Source: a virus. Taken from it: 64,000 nucleotides of DNA. The stretch is from IMG/VR virus record IMGVR_UViG_3300044846_005229, positions 79,986 to 143,985 of that record, one strand, 5' to 3'. Position numbers and translations under genes: made by a program. Position 1 is the first letter of the stretch. Every line of letters begins with the position of its first letter. The notes below the pieces were generated by a model. The model was given only the letters and a program-made list of their open reading frames with translations, had not been told where the DNA came from and made no database searches. Shown piece by piece: positions 9,149-16,161 of this stretch.

Positions 9149-9598
9149 TCAGGTTCCTCTTTTTGCTTTTGCCATCAGGCGGGCACCAACTTCAGTACCA
9201 CGAGTTAGGGGGAAGCCATTATCCCTAGAAACTTCCTTAACCTCATTATTAAGTTGACTGGAAGGTACAAATGGGTCTACTTCCGGGGAGTTTAACCTGT
9301 TGGAAAGTTTCTCTTGGATAGACGCCTCGATAGACTCCTTAGTAGGTTTATCCTTAATGGCGGTGCTCTCTGCTGTTTTAAGGTCGATGACAGAGGGTTC
9401 GTGTGATTCGTATGATTCGGACCCTAAACCATGGGTTTCTGTGGGCTCTGGCGCCATGGCTACGGGGGGCTCAGGGGTTTCTGAATTGGGTGTAATTTCA
9501 GCAGCTGGATTTTCTTTCCAGGCTTCATTTACGTCGGGAGTAGTTGGGTTATCGCCAACAAATTTACCGAGGGGATCTTTAGCGCGTTGTCTTGTCAT
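9149..9598 (-). CDS. Pro/Glu-rich uncharacterised tail-module protein
   Basis: A 149-residue protein with no family that I recognise. It starts with a basic RQRAKDPLGKF segment, then a low-complexity region of about 60 residues rich in Pro, Glu, Thr and Ala. The C-terminal end is more ordered, with NGFPLTRGTEVGARLMAKAK as its final block. Its stop is 3 bp from the start of the LysM-like gene and it starts 2 bp after the virion-morphogenesis gene, so it is part of the same operon. It may be a disordered assembly or connector factor. Confidence 0.55.
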   Translation of the reverse strand: MTRQRAKDPLGKFVGDNPTTPDVNEAWKENPAAEITPNSETPEPPVAMAPEPTETHGLGSESYESHEPSVIDLKTAESTAIKDKPTKESIEASIQEKLSNRLNSPEVDPFVPSSQLNNEVKEVSRDNGFPLTRGTEVGARLMAKAKRGT

Positions 9599-9600
9599 GG

Positions 9601-10011
9601 TTATTTAAGAATGTGTTTCCAGGCAATGTCAGATAGTTTGTCAAGGGAGCTATCTGGTACTCCCATCCATGGGCGGGCGGGCATTTTTTCAGTCCCAAAT
9701 TGGTTGAACACCCCCCACGGAGTCGTATCGACTAAGAATCTATTACCCCAAGGTTTAATAGTAGCCGAGTCTTGCATTTCGCCAGTCTGCCTCAAGATTG
9801 GGCCAGCTCCAAACCCACTGGAAATTCTTTTCTTTATAGTGTTGGGGCTTAATTTAATCCATGGTCTCCCTTCGGGGTCTACTTGAGACGGCCAGTTAAC
9901 CTTATTATCATCTAGAAGGGCAGGGGCCCATTCCACTTTGGCCGGACCCCACCACCCTAATTTAAAGGGTTGCATAGAACCCGGTTCCTTTAGGGTGACT
10001 TTAATTTTCAT
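9601..10011 (-). CDS. Virion morphogenesis / tail completion protein (Mu gpG, P2 gpS type)
   Basis: A 136-residue protein matching the phage virion morphogenesis family: PEGRPWIKLSPNTIKKR corresponds to the conserved PDGTPW-x-PL segment, then ILRQTGEMQDSA (ILR-TG-L motif), NQFGTEKMPARPWMG (the HQFG...PARPFLG motif) and a closing helix. Members cap the tail tube or join head to tail. The start overlaps the end of the frameshifted chaperone frame by 4 bp, giving tight coupling. Confidence 0.85.
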   Translation of the reverse strand: MKIKVTLKEPGSMQPFKLGWWGPAKVEWAPALLDDNKVNWPSQVDPEGRPWIKLSPNTIKKRISSGFGAGPILRQTGEMQDSATIKPWGNRFLVDTTPWGVFNQFGTEKMPARPWMGVPDSSLDKLSDIAWKHILK

Positions 10012-10418
10012 TTCTTTTTCGTTAGGCTCTCTTGTTCTTCGGCATATTTTTTATTAACTTCAATCATGGCTCTAATTTTACTCATAGGTTGAGTTTCCAA
10101 CCAATCGATAGATGAATCCCACCGTTGTTTGCATAAATGGAACGCGACTTCAAGCCAATTTTCCACTGACAGGATATTCTCTTGGAAGATAGTCGTCACT
10201 GCCCAGTCAATTAATACTTTGAAAATTTTAGACGGGGTTTCATCGATGGCGTCGGTATTTAAGATCACCCTTAGAAGAAGCGGCAGGAAGCTCTTCTCAC
10301 CATTTCTGAGGATTTGTGCCTTATAGAAGTCTTTGGGGGTTATCTCCCTAAGGTGAAATGGCCCCCACCCGTCTATAGTTACAAGATATGAAAAGTCATC
10401 TTGATCCTCAATTAAGAT
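10008..10418 (-). CDS. Downstream frame of tail assembly chaperone, made by -1 frameshifting
   Basis: This frame has no ATG, GTG or TTG near its beginning but stays open for 136 codons from 10418 to 10008. It is entered by a -1 shift at the slippery site 10418-10424. The fused product is 104 residues of the chaperone followed by 136 residues, 240 in all. The downstream part begins ILIEDQDDFS, contains GWGPFHLREITPKDFYKAQI and ends with a charged LTKKK tail. An internal GTG at 10265 would give only an 86-residue product lacking the conserved front half. Such G/GT pairs are the standard arrangement for tail tube assembly chaperones in long-tailed phages. Confidence 0.8.
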   Translation of the reverse strand: MLIEDQDDFSYLVTIDGWGPFHLREITPKDFYKAQILRNGEKSFLPLLLRVILNTDAIDETPSKIFKVLIDWAVTTIFQENILSVENWLEVAFHLCKQRWDSSIDWLETQPMSKIRAMIEVNKKYAEEQESLTKKK

Positions 10419-10729
10419 TTTGGGTCAACTACAACTTCCCCCATTGCCTTGCCGACTAACTCACTGATTTTTTTGATGTCTGAAAGACGGAGATCAGCAA
10501 TTTCGTCAAAGGAAATTTTATCCTCACCGATTGTTAATCGTTCGGCCAATAGAAAGCTTTGCTTGGCTTGTTTGAATTCACCAAGTTCTTCTTCTAGGTA
10601 AATTAAATCCCTGCCGGTCATTTCCCTAATTGTGAGGGTTCGGCCGTCAGACAAAGTTTCACTATAAGTCTCAAGCCCAGTGACTGGTGTAGCCTTTACT
10701 GTGGTGGTTTCGTTGGATACGGTTCGCAT
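10412..10729 (-). CDS. Tail assembly chaperone (lambda gpG / Mu gp41 type)
   Basis: A 105-residue protein of the tail assembly chaperone type. It contains a short beta-rich N-terminus and the family motif around SDGRTLTIREMTGRDLIYLEE, in which REMTGRDL corresponds to the REPTGRDL block of Mu-like tail assembly proteins. A C-terminal helix ends with MGEVVVDPKS. It should coat the tape measure during tail length control. The last codons contain a slippery heptamer that directs a fraction of ribosomes into a second frame. The ATG at 10729 overlaps the upstream 88-residue gene by 34 bp. Confidence 0.8.
   Translation of the reverse strand: MRTVSNETTTVKATPVTGLETYSETLSDGRTLTIREMTGRDLIYLEEELGEFKQAKQSFLLAERLTIGEDKISFDEIADLRLSDIKKISELVGKAMGEVVVDPKS
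10418..10424 (-). promoter_or_regulatory. Programmed -1 ribosomal frameshift site CCCAAAA
   Basis: On the coding strand the sequence is C CCA AAA TCT TAA in the zero frame. CCCAAAA is a canonical X XXY YYZ slippery heptamer, one codon before the stop of the chaperone gene. A -1 shift leads straight into the open frame that runs to 10008. Weak stem possibilities follow, such as AUCUU with AAGAU. The mechanism is established for lambda G/GT and many other tailed phages; here it is inferred from frame geometry. Confidence 0.8.
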
Positions 10730-10962
10730 TTGGTTTTTATTGAGGGATACTCAGTGAGTTTTACCCTACTTGCCACCAGATGCCTTTCCAATTCTGCATC
10801 ACCTTTCCCAGCAGGAAGTTTGAGATATAGATGGTTAGCTGTCTGCCAGCTTTTTTCAGCCCCATCTAAATCCCCCATATCGACCCTATCGCCAACATCA
10901 TCGATCCAACTACGGATAACTTCTTTGCGAAACTGTGGGTCTAAGGGTAGCGGAAATGGCAT
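10696..10962 (-). CDS. Small helical protein before the tail chaperone
   Basis: An 88-residue protein from ATG at 10962. It has a MPFPLPLDPQFRKEVIRSW start, a helix with a DDVGDRVDMGDLDGAEKSW segment that is TPR-like in spacing, and a basic C-terminus. A longer frame to 11160 is open, but that would overlap the upstream 65-residue gene almost entirely, so the internal ATG is preferred. In equivalent positions other phages carry minor tail or tail-terminator proteins. I do not recognise the family. Confidence 0.55.
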   Translation of the reverse strand: MPFPLPLDPQFRKEVIRSWIDDVGDRVDMGDLDGAEKSWQTANHLYLKLPAGKGDAELERHLVASRVKLTEYPSIKTKCEPYPTKPPQ

Positions 10963-11014
10963 GTTGCTGTTTGGGTTGGGACGTAGTAACTTCCACGGGC
11001 TTAGTGCCCAATAG

Positions 11015-11212
11015 TCAGAGGGCCTTAAGCATTTGGACAACTTGATCTTCGGAATAGTAAAGAGCATTGTAAGCGCAATCAACTGAAGAAGGGATAAATT
11101 TATCTTTTTTATCGAAGGGTTGTGGCATATAGAAAGTACCGAGGGATCCGGGATGCGCAATAACGGTGGCAGAAACAGCGCGATTCTTTTTCAGTTTTGG
11201 TTGTGTTGACAT
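11015..11212 (-). CDS. Small uncharacterised protein at the start of the tail operon
   Basis: A 65-residue protein with a basic N-terminus (KLKKNRAVSAT), a central FYMPQPFDKKDKFIP segment and a helical C-terminus ending QVVQMLKAL. It ends 52 bp upstream of the next start. No family is recognised. It is the first gene of the virion block after the DNA polymerase gene. Confidence 0.5.
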   Translation of the reverse strand: MSTQPKLKKNRAVSATVIAHPGSLGTFYMPQPFDKKDKFIPSSVDCAYNALYYSEDQVVQMLKAL

Positions 11213-11253
11213 GGTGTTTTGGTAATTAGTTTGGATTAAACGTGAGTTGAAGG

Positions 11254-14199
11254 TTAAATGAGACCCTTCCGGATTGAATCATACCGGAAAGTCAACTTAT
11301 TGACAGCACCCAATTCAAATAGTTGGGTCATTGAGTATTCAACCCCGGGTGGTTCATCACCCCCGGACTGATTGGATGGAGTTACCGTATTCTCTTTTGG
11401 GGACTTCCGGAGCCTGTCATCAATAGCAACCGAGGAGAAGAACGCTCGGCTCAATGGTAATTCGGGTATTTCCATCGCATAGTGGAATAAACACCAAGTG
11501 AAAAGGTGGGCAATCTGGAATAACACGGCAAACTGCTCTGCGTATTTTTCCGGTGTCATGAAATGCAGTTCATCATGGATGCTAATTATGAATCGGTAGG
11601 GGATCTTAAACTCTTCAGCCAGCCATGCCACGGCAGTTAGGGTGATAGACAAGATTTCAGACCCAGACGCTTGAATTGCCCAATTTGTCCTACCTGTTTT
11701 AAAATCATTGCCGACTGCAGAGGGCATCATGGCCGTTGATATTTTTGTACCCAGACAAGGTAACCGGGGTGTACCCGGCCCCATGGAAATTCTTTCCATC
11801 ATATTGAATGCGCCTGAGTCTGACCCACCTTCGTATTTACCGAACCTTAAGACCCCCTTCTTAGACGCAATAGCTTTAAGAGCAAAAGTCTTGACTGCAT
11901 CCTCATCTTTATTGGGGAAGGTCATCCTGATGGGGTTACTAAGGGCTCTGACGCTCCCGCCGTACAAAGTAGCAAATCCTACAATCTTGGCCAGGTCCCT
12001 CGTTATTTTGAGCATAGTGTCCTTTTCCTTATCAATTGGGGACACCCAGTAGCCATCACGGGGATGGCAATCATCGCTGTCTTCAGGTTTTTGCTCATAT
12101 TTATAGCAGATCCCCAGGGTCTTATCCCAAATTAGACCTTCATACAGCTCGGGAAAGATGGCTCGGGCCAATGCAGTGTGAGGATCAGTGCCATTCTCTT
12201 TAGAACCCGAAAGCACATTGTATCCCATGGGCGAACACCCAATGAAACCACCCTCCCATTTATCACTATAGATAGACGCAATCTGCATCTCTTGGCCGTC
12301 ATAGTCCGCACTAATGATTTTCCACCCCTCAGGGGCCTGAACACGGGTCTTAAGCTCGGTTCCGATGCGCCAGCTCTTGGTAGAGCACATGGTGGCCATA
12401 AGGCTCTCTACGACCCTCCGGGTGACGGTTCCGTGGCAGATGATCTCTGGAAGGGTAACGAGGTTAGGTTTCCCTAAGGGGTTGGTGGCCCCCATGACAA
12501 TACGGCTTTTAACCCGGCTGCGAACTGATGTCCAAAAACTAATGGCATTGGCGATTTCTAGCGCCCTTTTTGCCTCCGGTAAGTCACTACTTAGTCTTCC
12601 AACTTCCATGTGAGTAACGAACTCTTTTGAGAATAGTCCGCCTACGTTTTCCCCAGGTTTCTTAGGGTGTGGGATTCTATCCAGGGTGCCTTCCCCCGTA
12701 GTAAAACACCAACCTTGTCCATCTTCCCAAACGATAGGGGTGCCTTCCCATTTTAGTTTCAGTAGGAAATGCGATAGTTTGCTTTTAACGCCAATCTCCT
12801 TATCAGGGTCCTTCTTATAGGGCCTCATCCAAGTGGGGATCCATGCGTAGACACCCTTAATAGACTTCACTTCCCAATCTAATTGGCGAATCCATGGGTC
12901 TTTTGATACCCATTTGCTTGCCTCTTTGACCCCGATTTCCTTTGTTTCGTGGCTGTCTACTATTTCCTTCCATGAATTGAAAGTATCCCATAGCAAAGTC
13001 TTACAAAGACCGGTCATTTCCTGGTTATGGCTGTTATAGACTTCCTCAGCCCCTTGCACCCATTCAAACCAGTTGTCCACTAACGGCACCACAGACCCAT
13101 TCAGATGGTAATGCCCGCAAAGCCCCACCATTGATGGTGTGCTATCAAGGTATTTTGGCCATAGAGCCTGGAATAATTCCGAAGTATAATAAGCGTCCTT
13201 AATGGCATAATCGACTGTTTCAGCTAGTACCTTATTGATTTCGGAAAGCGTATCAGCGGTAACAAAAATGTTCCTAATTTCCTTGTCGGAATCTGATAAT
13301 GGCTTTACATCGCCATCGTCAAAGAAAAATTCCTTTGCCCGTTGAACATGAAAGTTGTATGTTTTAACTAGGGAGTTTGTGCTCCCCCTGTCAAGCCATT
13401 CTGGGGAGTACTTGAGTTTCCGCTTCTCCTCATCATCAAGCAGATCAAAGTCCTTTTCAGCCAGGGCATAAAGCCACCTTTGGCCTGATGCTAATCCTGA
13501 TACGCCAACGTGGGCTGATAGGGTGTCAAAGTAGAAATTTTCCGGTTTGGTAAAATCTAGTGAATAACCCTCTTGGGCCCTCACACGGTCATAGGATATA
13601 TTATGGCCAATAACAAGCCTATCAGTTCCAATTGGAATAAGTTTAAATTGATCCCAATCATTTTGGGGAATATCAAGGTTAACAAGCTCGGCGGCTAACC
13701 AAATATAGGCGGCCCTATCACTTAGAGCAGTTCCAATAATAGGAAAGGCCCCACCTTTAACGAAAGTTTCCGTGTCAAATGTAAATACTTTTTCTTCGGG
13801 GTAGGGTACTTCCCTAGTTTGCCACTGTTTGTCAGGGCCATCGCCGATAAGCTCATACCGCGTCCACCCCGATTGGAATACTAAATCGGTGATTGACGGA
13901 ATCTTTGGTAGGGTGCATTTGGCAAATTTATTGCCTAGTTCCTTGTAGCGTCCAACTTGATTTTCTGCAATCTTTTCAAAGTGGTCGCGGATATTGTTGG
14001 CCTTTAGGCTAGGCAGGGGGACTGGCCCATCATAGATGCTTTCGGGATAATCAACTGGGGTCTCAATCCCAAATTTCCTCAAAAGGGAAACGGCCTGATC
14101 CTTTTGCTTGCTATTCATTTCGGGCCTGTAATCAGATCCAAAAATCTTTAGGTGCAAGTCATCGGACAAGACCGGGTAGCCAAGGGCAGTAGTTTTCAT
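11254..14199 (-). CDS. Family A DNA polymerase, mitochondrial Pol gamma-like
   Basis: A 981-residue replicative polymerase with 3'-5' exonuclease and polymerase domains. Exo I has D142 and E144 (FDTETF), Exo II is GHNISYDR with D204, and Exo III is YAIKD with Y331 and D335. Motif A is SADYDGQEMQIASI with D632, motif B is around R734 to YG at 746-747, and motif C is HDE at 875-877. The wording around these motifs follows Pol gamma rather than E. coli Pol I or T7: FDTLSAHVGVSGLASGQR after Exo II, KEFVTHMEVGRLSS before the palm, and a long block after motif C with LFTWCLFHYAMEIPELPLS then AFFSSVAIDDRLRK. No 5'-3' exonuclease domain is present. It would copy the phage genome. It lies between virion and topoisomerase genes. 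Confidence 0.93.
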   Translation of the reverse strand: MKTTALGYPVLSDDLHLKIFGSDYRPEMNSKQKDQAVSLLRKFGIETPVDYPESIYDGPVPLPSLKANNIRDHFEKIAENQVGRYKELGNKFAKCTLPKIPSITDLVFQSGWTRYELIGDGPDKQWQTREVPYPEEKVFTFDTETFVKGGAFPIIGTALSDRAAYIWLAAELVNLDIPQNDWDQFKLIPIGTDRLVIGHNISYDRVRAQEGYSLDFTKPENFYFDTLSAHVGVSGLASGQRWLYALAEKDFDLLDDEEKRKLKYSPEWLDRGSTNSLVKTYNFHVQRAKEFFFDDGDVKPLSDSDKEIRNIFVTADTLSEINKVLAETVDYAIKDAYYTSELFQALWPKYLDSTPSMVGLCGHYHLNGSVVPLVDNWFEWVQGAEEVYNSHNQEMTGLCKTLLWDTFNSWKEIVDSHETKEIGVKEASKWVSKDPWIRQLDWEVKSIKGVYAWIPTWMRPYKKDPDKEIGVKSKLSHFLLKLKWEGTPIVWEDGQGWCFTTGEGTLDRIPHPKKPGENVGGLFSKEFVTHMEVGRLSSDLPEAKRALEIANAISFWTSVRSRVKSRIVMGATNPLGKPNLVTLPEIICHGTVTRRVVESLMATMCSTKSWRIGTELKTRVQAPEGWKIISADYDGQEMQIASIYSDKWEGGFIGCSPMGYNVLSGSKENGTDPHTALARAIFPELYEGLIWDKTLGICYKYEQKPEDSDDCHPRDGYWVSPIDKEKDTMLKITRDLAKIVGFATLYGGSVRALSNPIRMTFPNKDEDAVKTFALKAIASKKGVLRFGKYEGGSDSGAFNMMERISMGPGTPRLPCLGTKISTAMMPSAVGNDFKTGRTNWAIQASGSEILSITLTAVAWLAEEFKIPYRFIISIHDELHFMTPEKYAEQFAVLFQIAHLFTWCLFHYAMEIPELPLSRAFFSSVAIDDRLRKSPKENTVTPSNQSGGDEPPGVEYSMTQLFELGAVNKLTFRYDSIRKGLI

Positions 14200-14267
14200 C
14201 GGCGTTAGGTTGATATGACTGTGGGTTATTTGACTGTGGGCTATGCGGCTATTTGACTATTCAGCCA

Positions 14268-14591
14268 TTAGGACACTGAGTCCAAAGGTGGTGGCACTAG
14301 GCTGTCGGCAACTGGGGAAAGGATTGCGCTGAAACCATCGCCAAATATACGTTTTGAAGGCTGCGCCCATCGTGGTTGGTTTTCTGACCAGCTATGGACA
14401 TAGTAGCTGAATGTGACGGGTCTACCGAGAGTGTCGCTCGGGGCATTGCCTGATGTGCCCAAGAAGTAACCGGAGTAAAGGTTGCTCCACCCCATGTAAG
14501 GCTTGGCTATGATGTTGCCGTATTCACTTACTGACTCCTCCCCAATAATGTCAGCTACGGCTTTCGCCATTACTACTGTAAGTGGTACCAT
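14268..14591 (-). CDS. Small uncharacterised protein downstream of a coiled-coil gene
   Basis: A 107-residue protein from ATG 14591, which has a GAGGAAG ribosome binding site immediately upstream; an alternative ATG at 14570 would avoid the 19-bp overlap with the preceding gene. Aromatic residues are frequent in the middle (PYMGWSNLYSGYFLG, then VTFSYYVHSW). There is no signal peptide or transmembrane segment and no recognised family. It sits between the polymerase gene and the coiled-coil gene. Confidence 0.5.
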   Translation of the reverse strand: MVPLTVVMAKAVADIIGEESVSEYGNIIAKPYMGWSNLYSGYFLGTSGNAPSDTLGRPVTFSYYVHSWSENQPRWAQPSKRIFGDGFSAILSPVADSLVPPPLDSVS

Positions 14592-15499
14592 TCTTCCTCT
14601 CTTTCAATTTCTTCAATTTTACCCCTTACCCAAGTTGATTCCGTATCATCATCTAGGTCACCATCTAGTTGGAAATTAATTGATTGATTTAGTTTTTGAA
14701 AACTTACTTCAAAATCCTGAAGACCTGAACTTATGTAAACATCTTTTCTATTTCTCTTGTAGATGTCAAATACGTCATCAATTTTTGAAAATTCATGGGG
14801 GCGGCATTCCGGGTGCTGCTGCCACTTTCTCATTTCGAAGAATGAAAATGGCTCATCGATTTCCCATGATTTATCTTTACCTTCGAAAAGTCTAATAAGG
14901 GCGTCCCTCTTCCACCAATTGCTTACTCTGTCAATATAATACTCCCATGCAGTTTCGTCAGTCAAGTAAGTATCACAATCTTTACGGATTGACTCAAGTT
15001 CTTTTTTACCGTCGTTTATGACATCCATGGTAGCTTCAGGGAGCACACCAAATAGGTACTCAGGGCGGCACTCATTGATGCGTTCATACACACTGGGAAA
15101 CAAAACCGAGTAGCACATTAGCTTATAGTCGTCAGAATCTCCACAAATTAAATCTAAGATAGTTTCAAAGATTGATATTGACGTTGCGATTTGCTTTTCC
15201 AGGTCTGGCTCGTGCTCTTCTTCCCGGTCTGGCAGTCCTCTTTCACTTCTAAGATCACGAATTTCACTCATCAACCCCTCAATATCAAGCTTTAGCTTCT
15301 TGTTTTCCCTACCCATTTCTCTTTCTAGCCGTGCCTTGTAAGCCTCCACTTCGTAGAATAGGTTTGTAACTTTTTCTTTTAGATAATCAAGAGATAATGC
15401 CGTCTTATTATCTAGTTGGGTGCGAGCATTAAAGTCTTTTTCAACACTGCGGATACTGGAGAGAACGCTGGTTTTTAATTTGAGAATCGAATCGTTCAC
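14573..15499 (-). CDS. Coiled-coil protein of unknown function
   Basis: A 308-residue protein. Residues 10-95 are helical and heptad-like (for example EKVTNLFYEVEAYKARLERE), strongly charged and suited to a coiled coil. The rest is acidic with Trp-rich patches (YYIDRVSNWWKRDAL, WQQHPECRPHEF) and a Glu-rich C-terminus. No enzyme motif is seen. Gene order places it in a run with the 189-residue gene upstream (1-bp gap) and the 107-residue gene downstream, so all three may act together or be minor virion or replication accessories. Confidence 0.55.
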   Translation of the reverse strand: MNDSILKLKTSVLSSIRSVEKDFNARTQLDNKTALSLDYLKEKVTNLFYEVEAYKARLEREMGRENKKLKLDIEGLMSEIRDLRSERGLPDREEEHEPDLEKQIATSISIFETILDLICGDSDDYKLMCYSVLFPSVYERINECRPEYLFGVLPEATMDVINDGKKELESIRKDCDTYLTDETAWEYYIDRVSNWWKRDALIRLFEGKDKSWEIDEPFSFFEMRKWQQHPECRPHEFSKIDDVFDIYKRNRKDVYISSGLQDFEVSFQKLNQSINFQLDGDLDDDTESTWVRGKIEEIEREEEWYHLQ

Positions 15500-15500
15500 G

Positions 15501-16070
15501 TTAAATTGGTTTGATGGTTGCTTTTAGTTTGTTTTCTGGTTCTCCGGGTTCAGTTGTATCTGATGGCCGGATTATGAAGCTGAATTTCTTTTCAGGGTCT
15601 GATAGCAGATGAAAATCACCCATAAAATGTTTGCCTTCAGAAGATAACAAAAATGAATTACCCGGTGTCGGCGGAGAACACAAGGCAATGTCACCTTCTA
15701 AATCGGGGTCAGCCTCTTCGATGGCTATTACTAATTCCCTGTAAATGGCGGAGGTCTTGGCTAGATCCTCATCAGTGGTTATTTCAGCCCTGACTTCATC
15801 CTGTACGGCCTCTAAGCGAGATTCTAGGCCAGTGTCAAGCTGGATGGTGAAGATAGCTCCGTCATTTTCCGACTCAAACATGACTTCTTCAGGTTCAAAT
15901 TCACAGTCTTCGGGCTCTTGATCTGTGAAATCAAACTCCAGAAGCGAGTAGAAAGCTTCTTTAAGTGTGTCACCGTCTGGGCCACCTAGGTAGTTGGCTA
16001 TGGCATAGAAGATTTTGGGGTTTGCTAACAATCTGGAGACAGGGTATACAATTGACATAGTTCGGTCCAT
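15501..16070 (-). CDS. Acidic uncharacterised protein, first gene of a promoter-led unit
   Basis: A 189-residue acidic protein beginning MDRTMSIVYPVSRLL. Its middle is rich in Glu and Asp (DFTDQEPEDCEFEPEE) and its C-terminal half has beta-like stretches ending ENKLKATIKPI. It starts a few bases after a good -10 box (TATACT at 16084-16079), so it heads the operon that runs into the coiled-coil and polymerase genes. No family is recognised. Confidence 0.55.
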   Translation of the reverse strand: MDRTMSIVYPVSRLLANPKIFYAIANYLGGPDGDTLKEAFYSLLEFDFTDQEPEDCEFEPEEVMFESENDGAIFTIQLDTGLESRLEAVQDEVRAEITTDEDLAKTSAIYRELVIAIEEADPDLEGDIALCSPPTPGNSFLLSSEGKHFMGDFHLLSDPEKKFSFIIRPSDTTEPGEPENKLKATIKPI

Positions 16071-16078
16071 CTACTCTT

Positions 16079-16084
16079 AGTATA
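16079..16084 (-). promoter_or_regulatory. Extended -10 promoter upstream of the replication/virion operon
   Basis: The minus strand reads TGCTATACT with a possible TTTACT -35 box about 16 bp upstream. It lies 9 bp before the ATG at 16070, so the leader would be very short. A hairpin-forming stretch lies between it and the topoisomerase stop codon. Confidence 0.55.
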
Positions 16085-16161
16085 GCAGGGAGGCCCCGTA
16101 AGTAAACCCCCCTTGTGTTTTACCCTGATTTTTAGGGGGAAAGTGTTGCATTTAGATTTTT

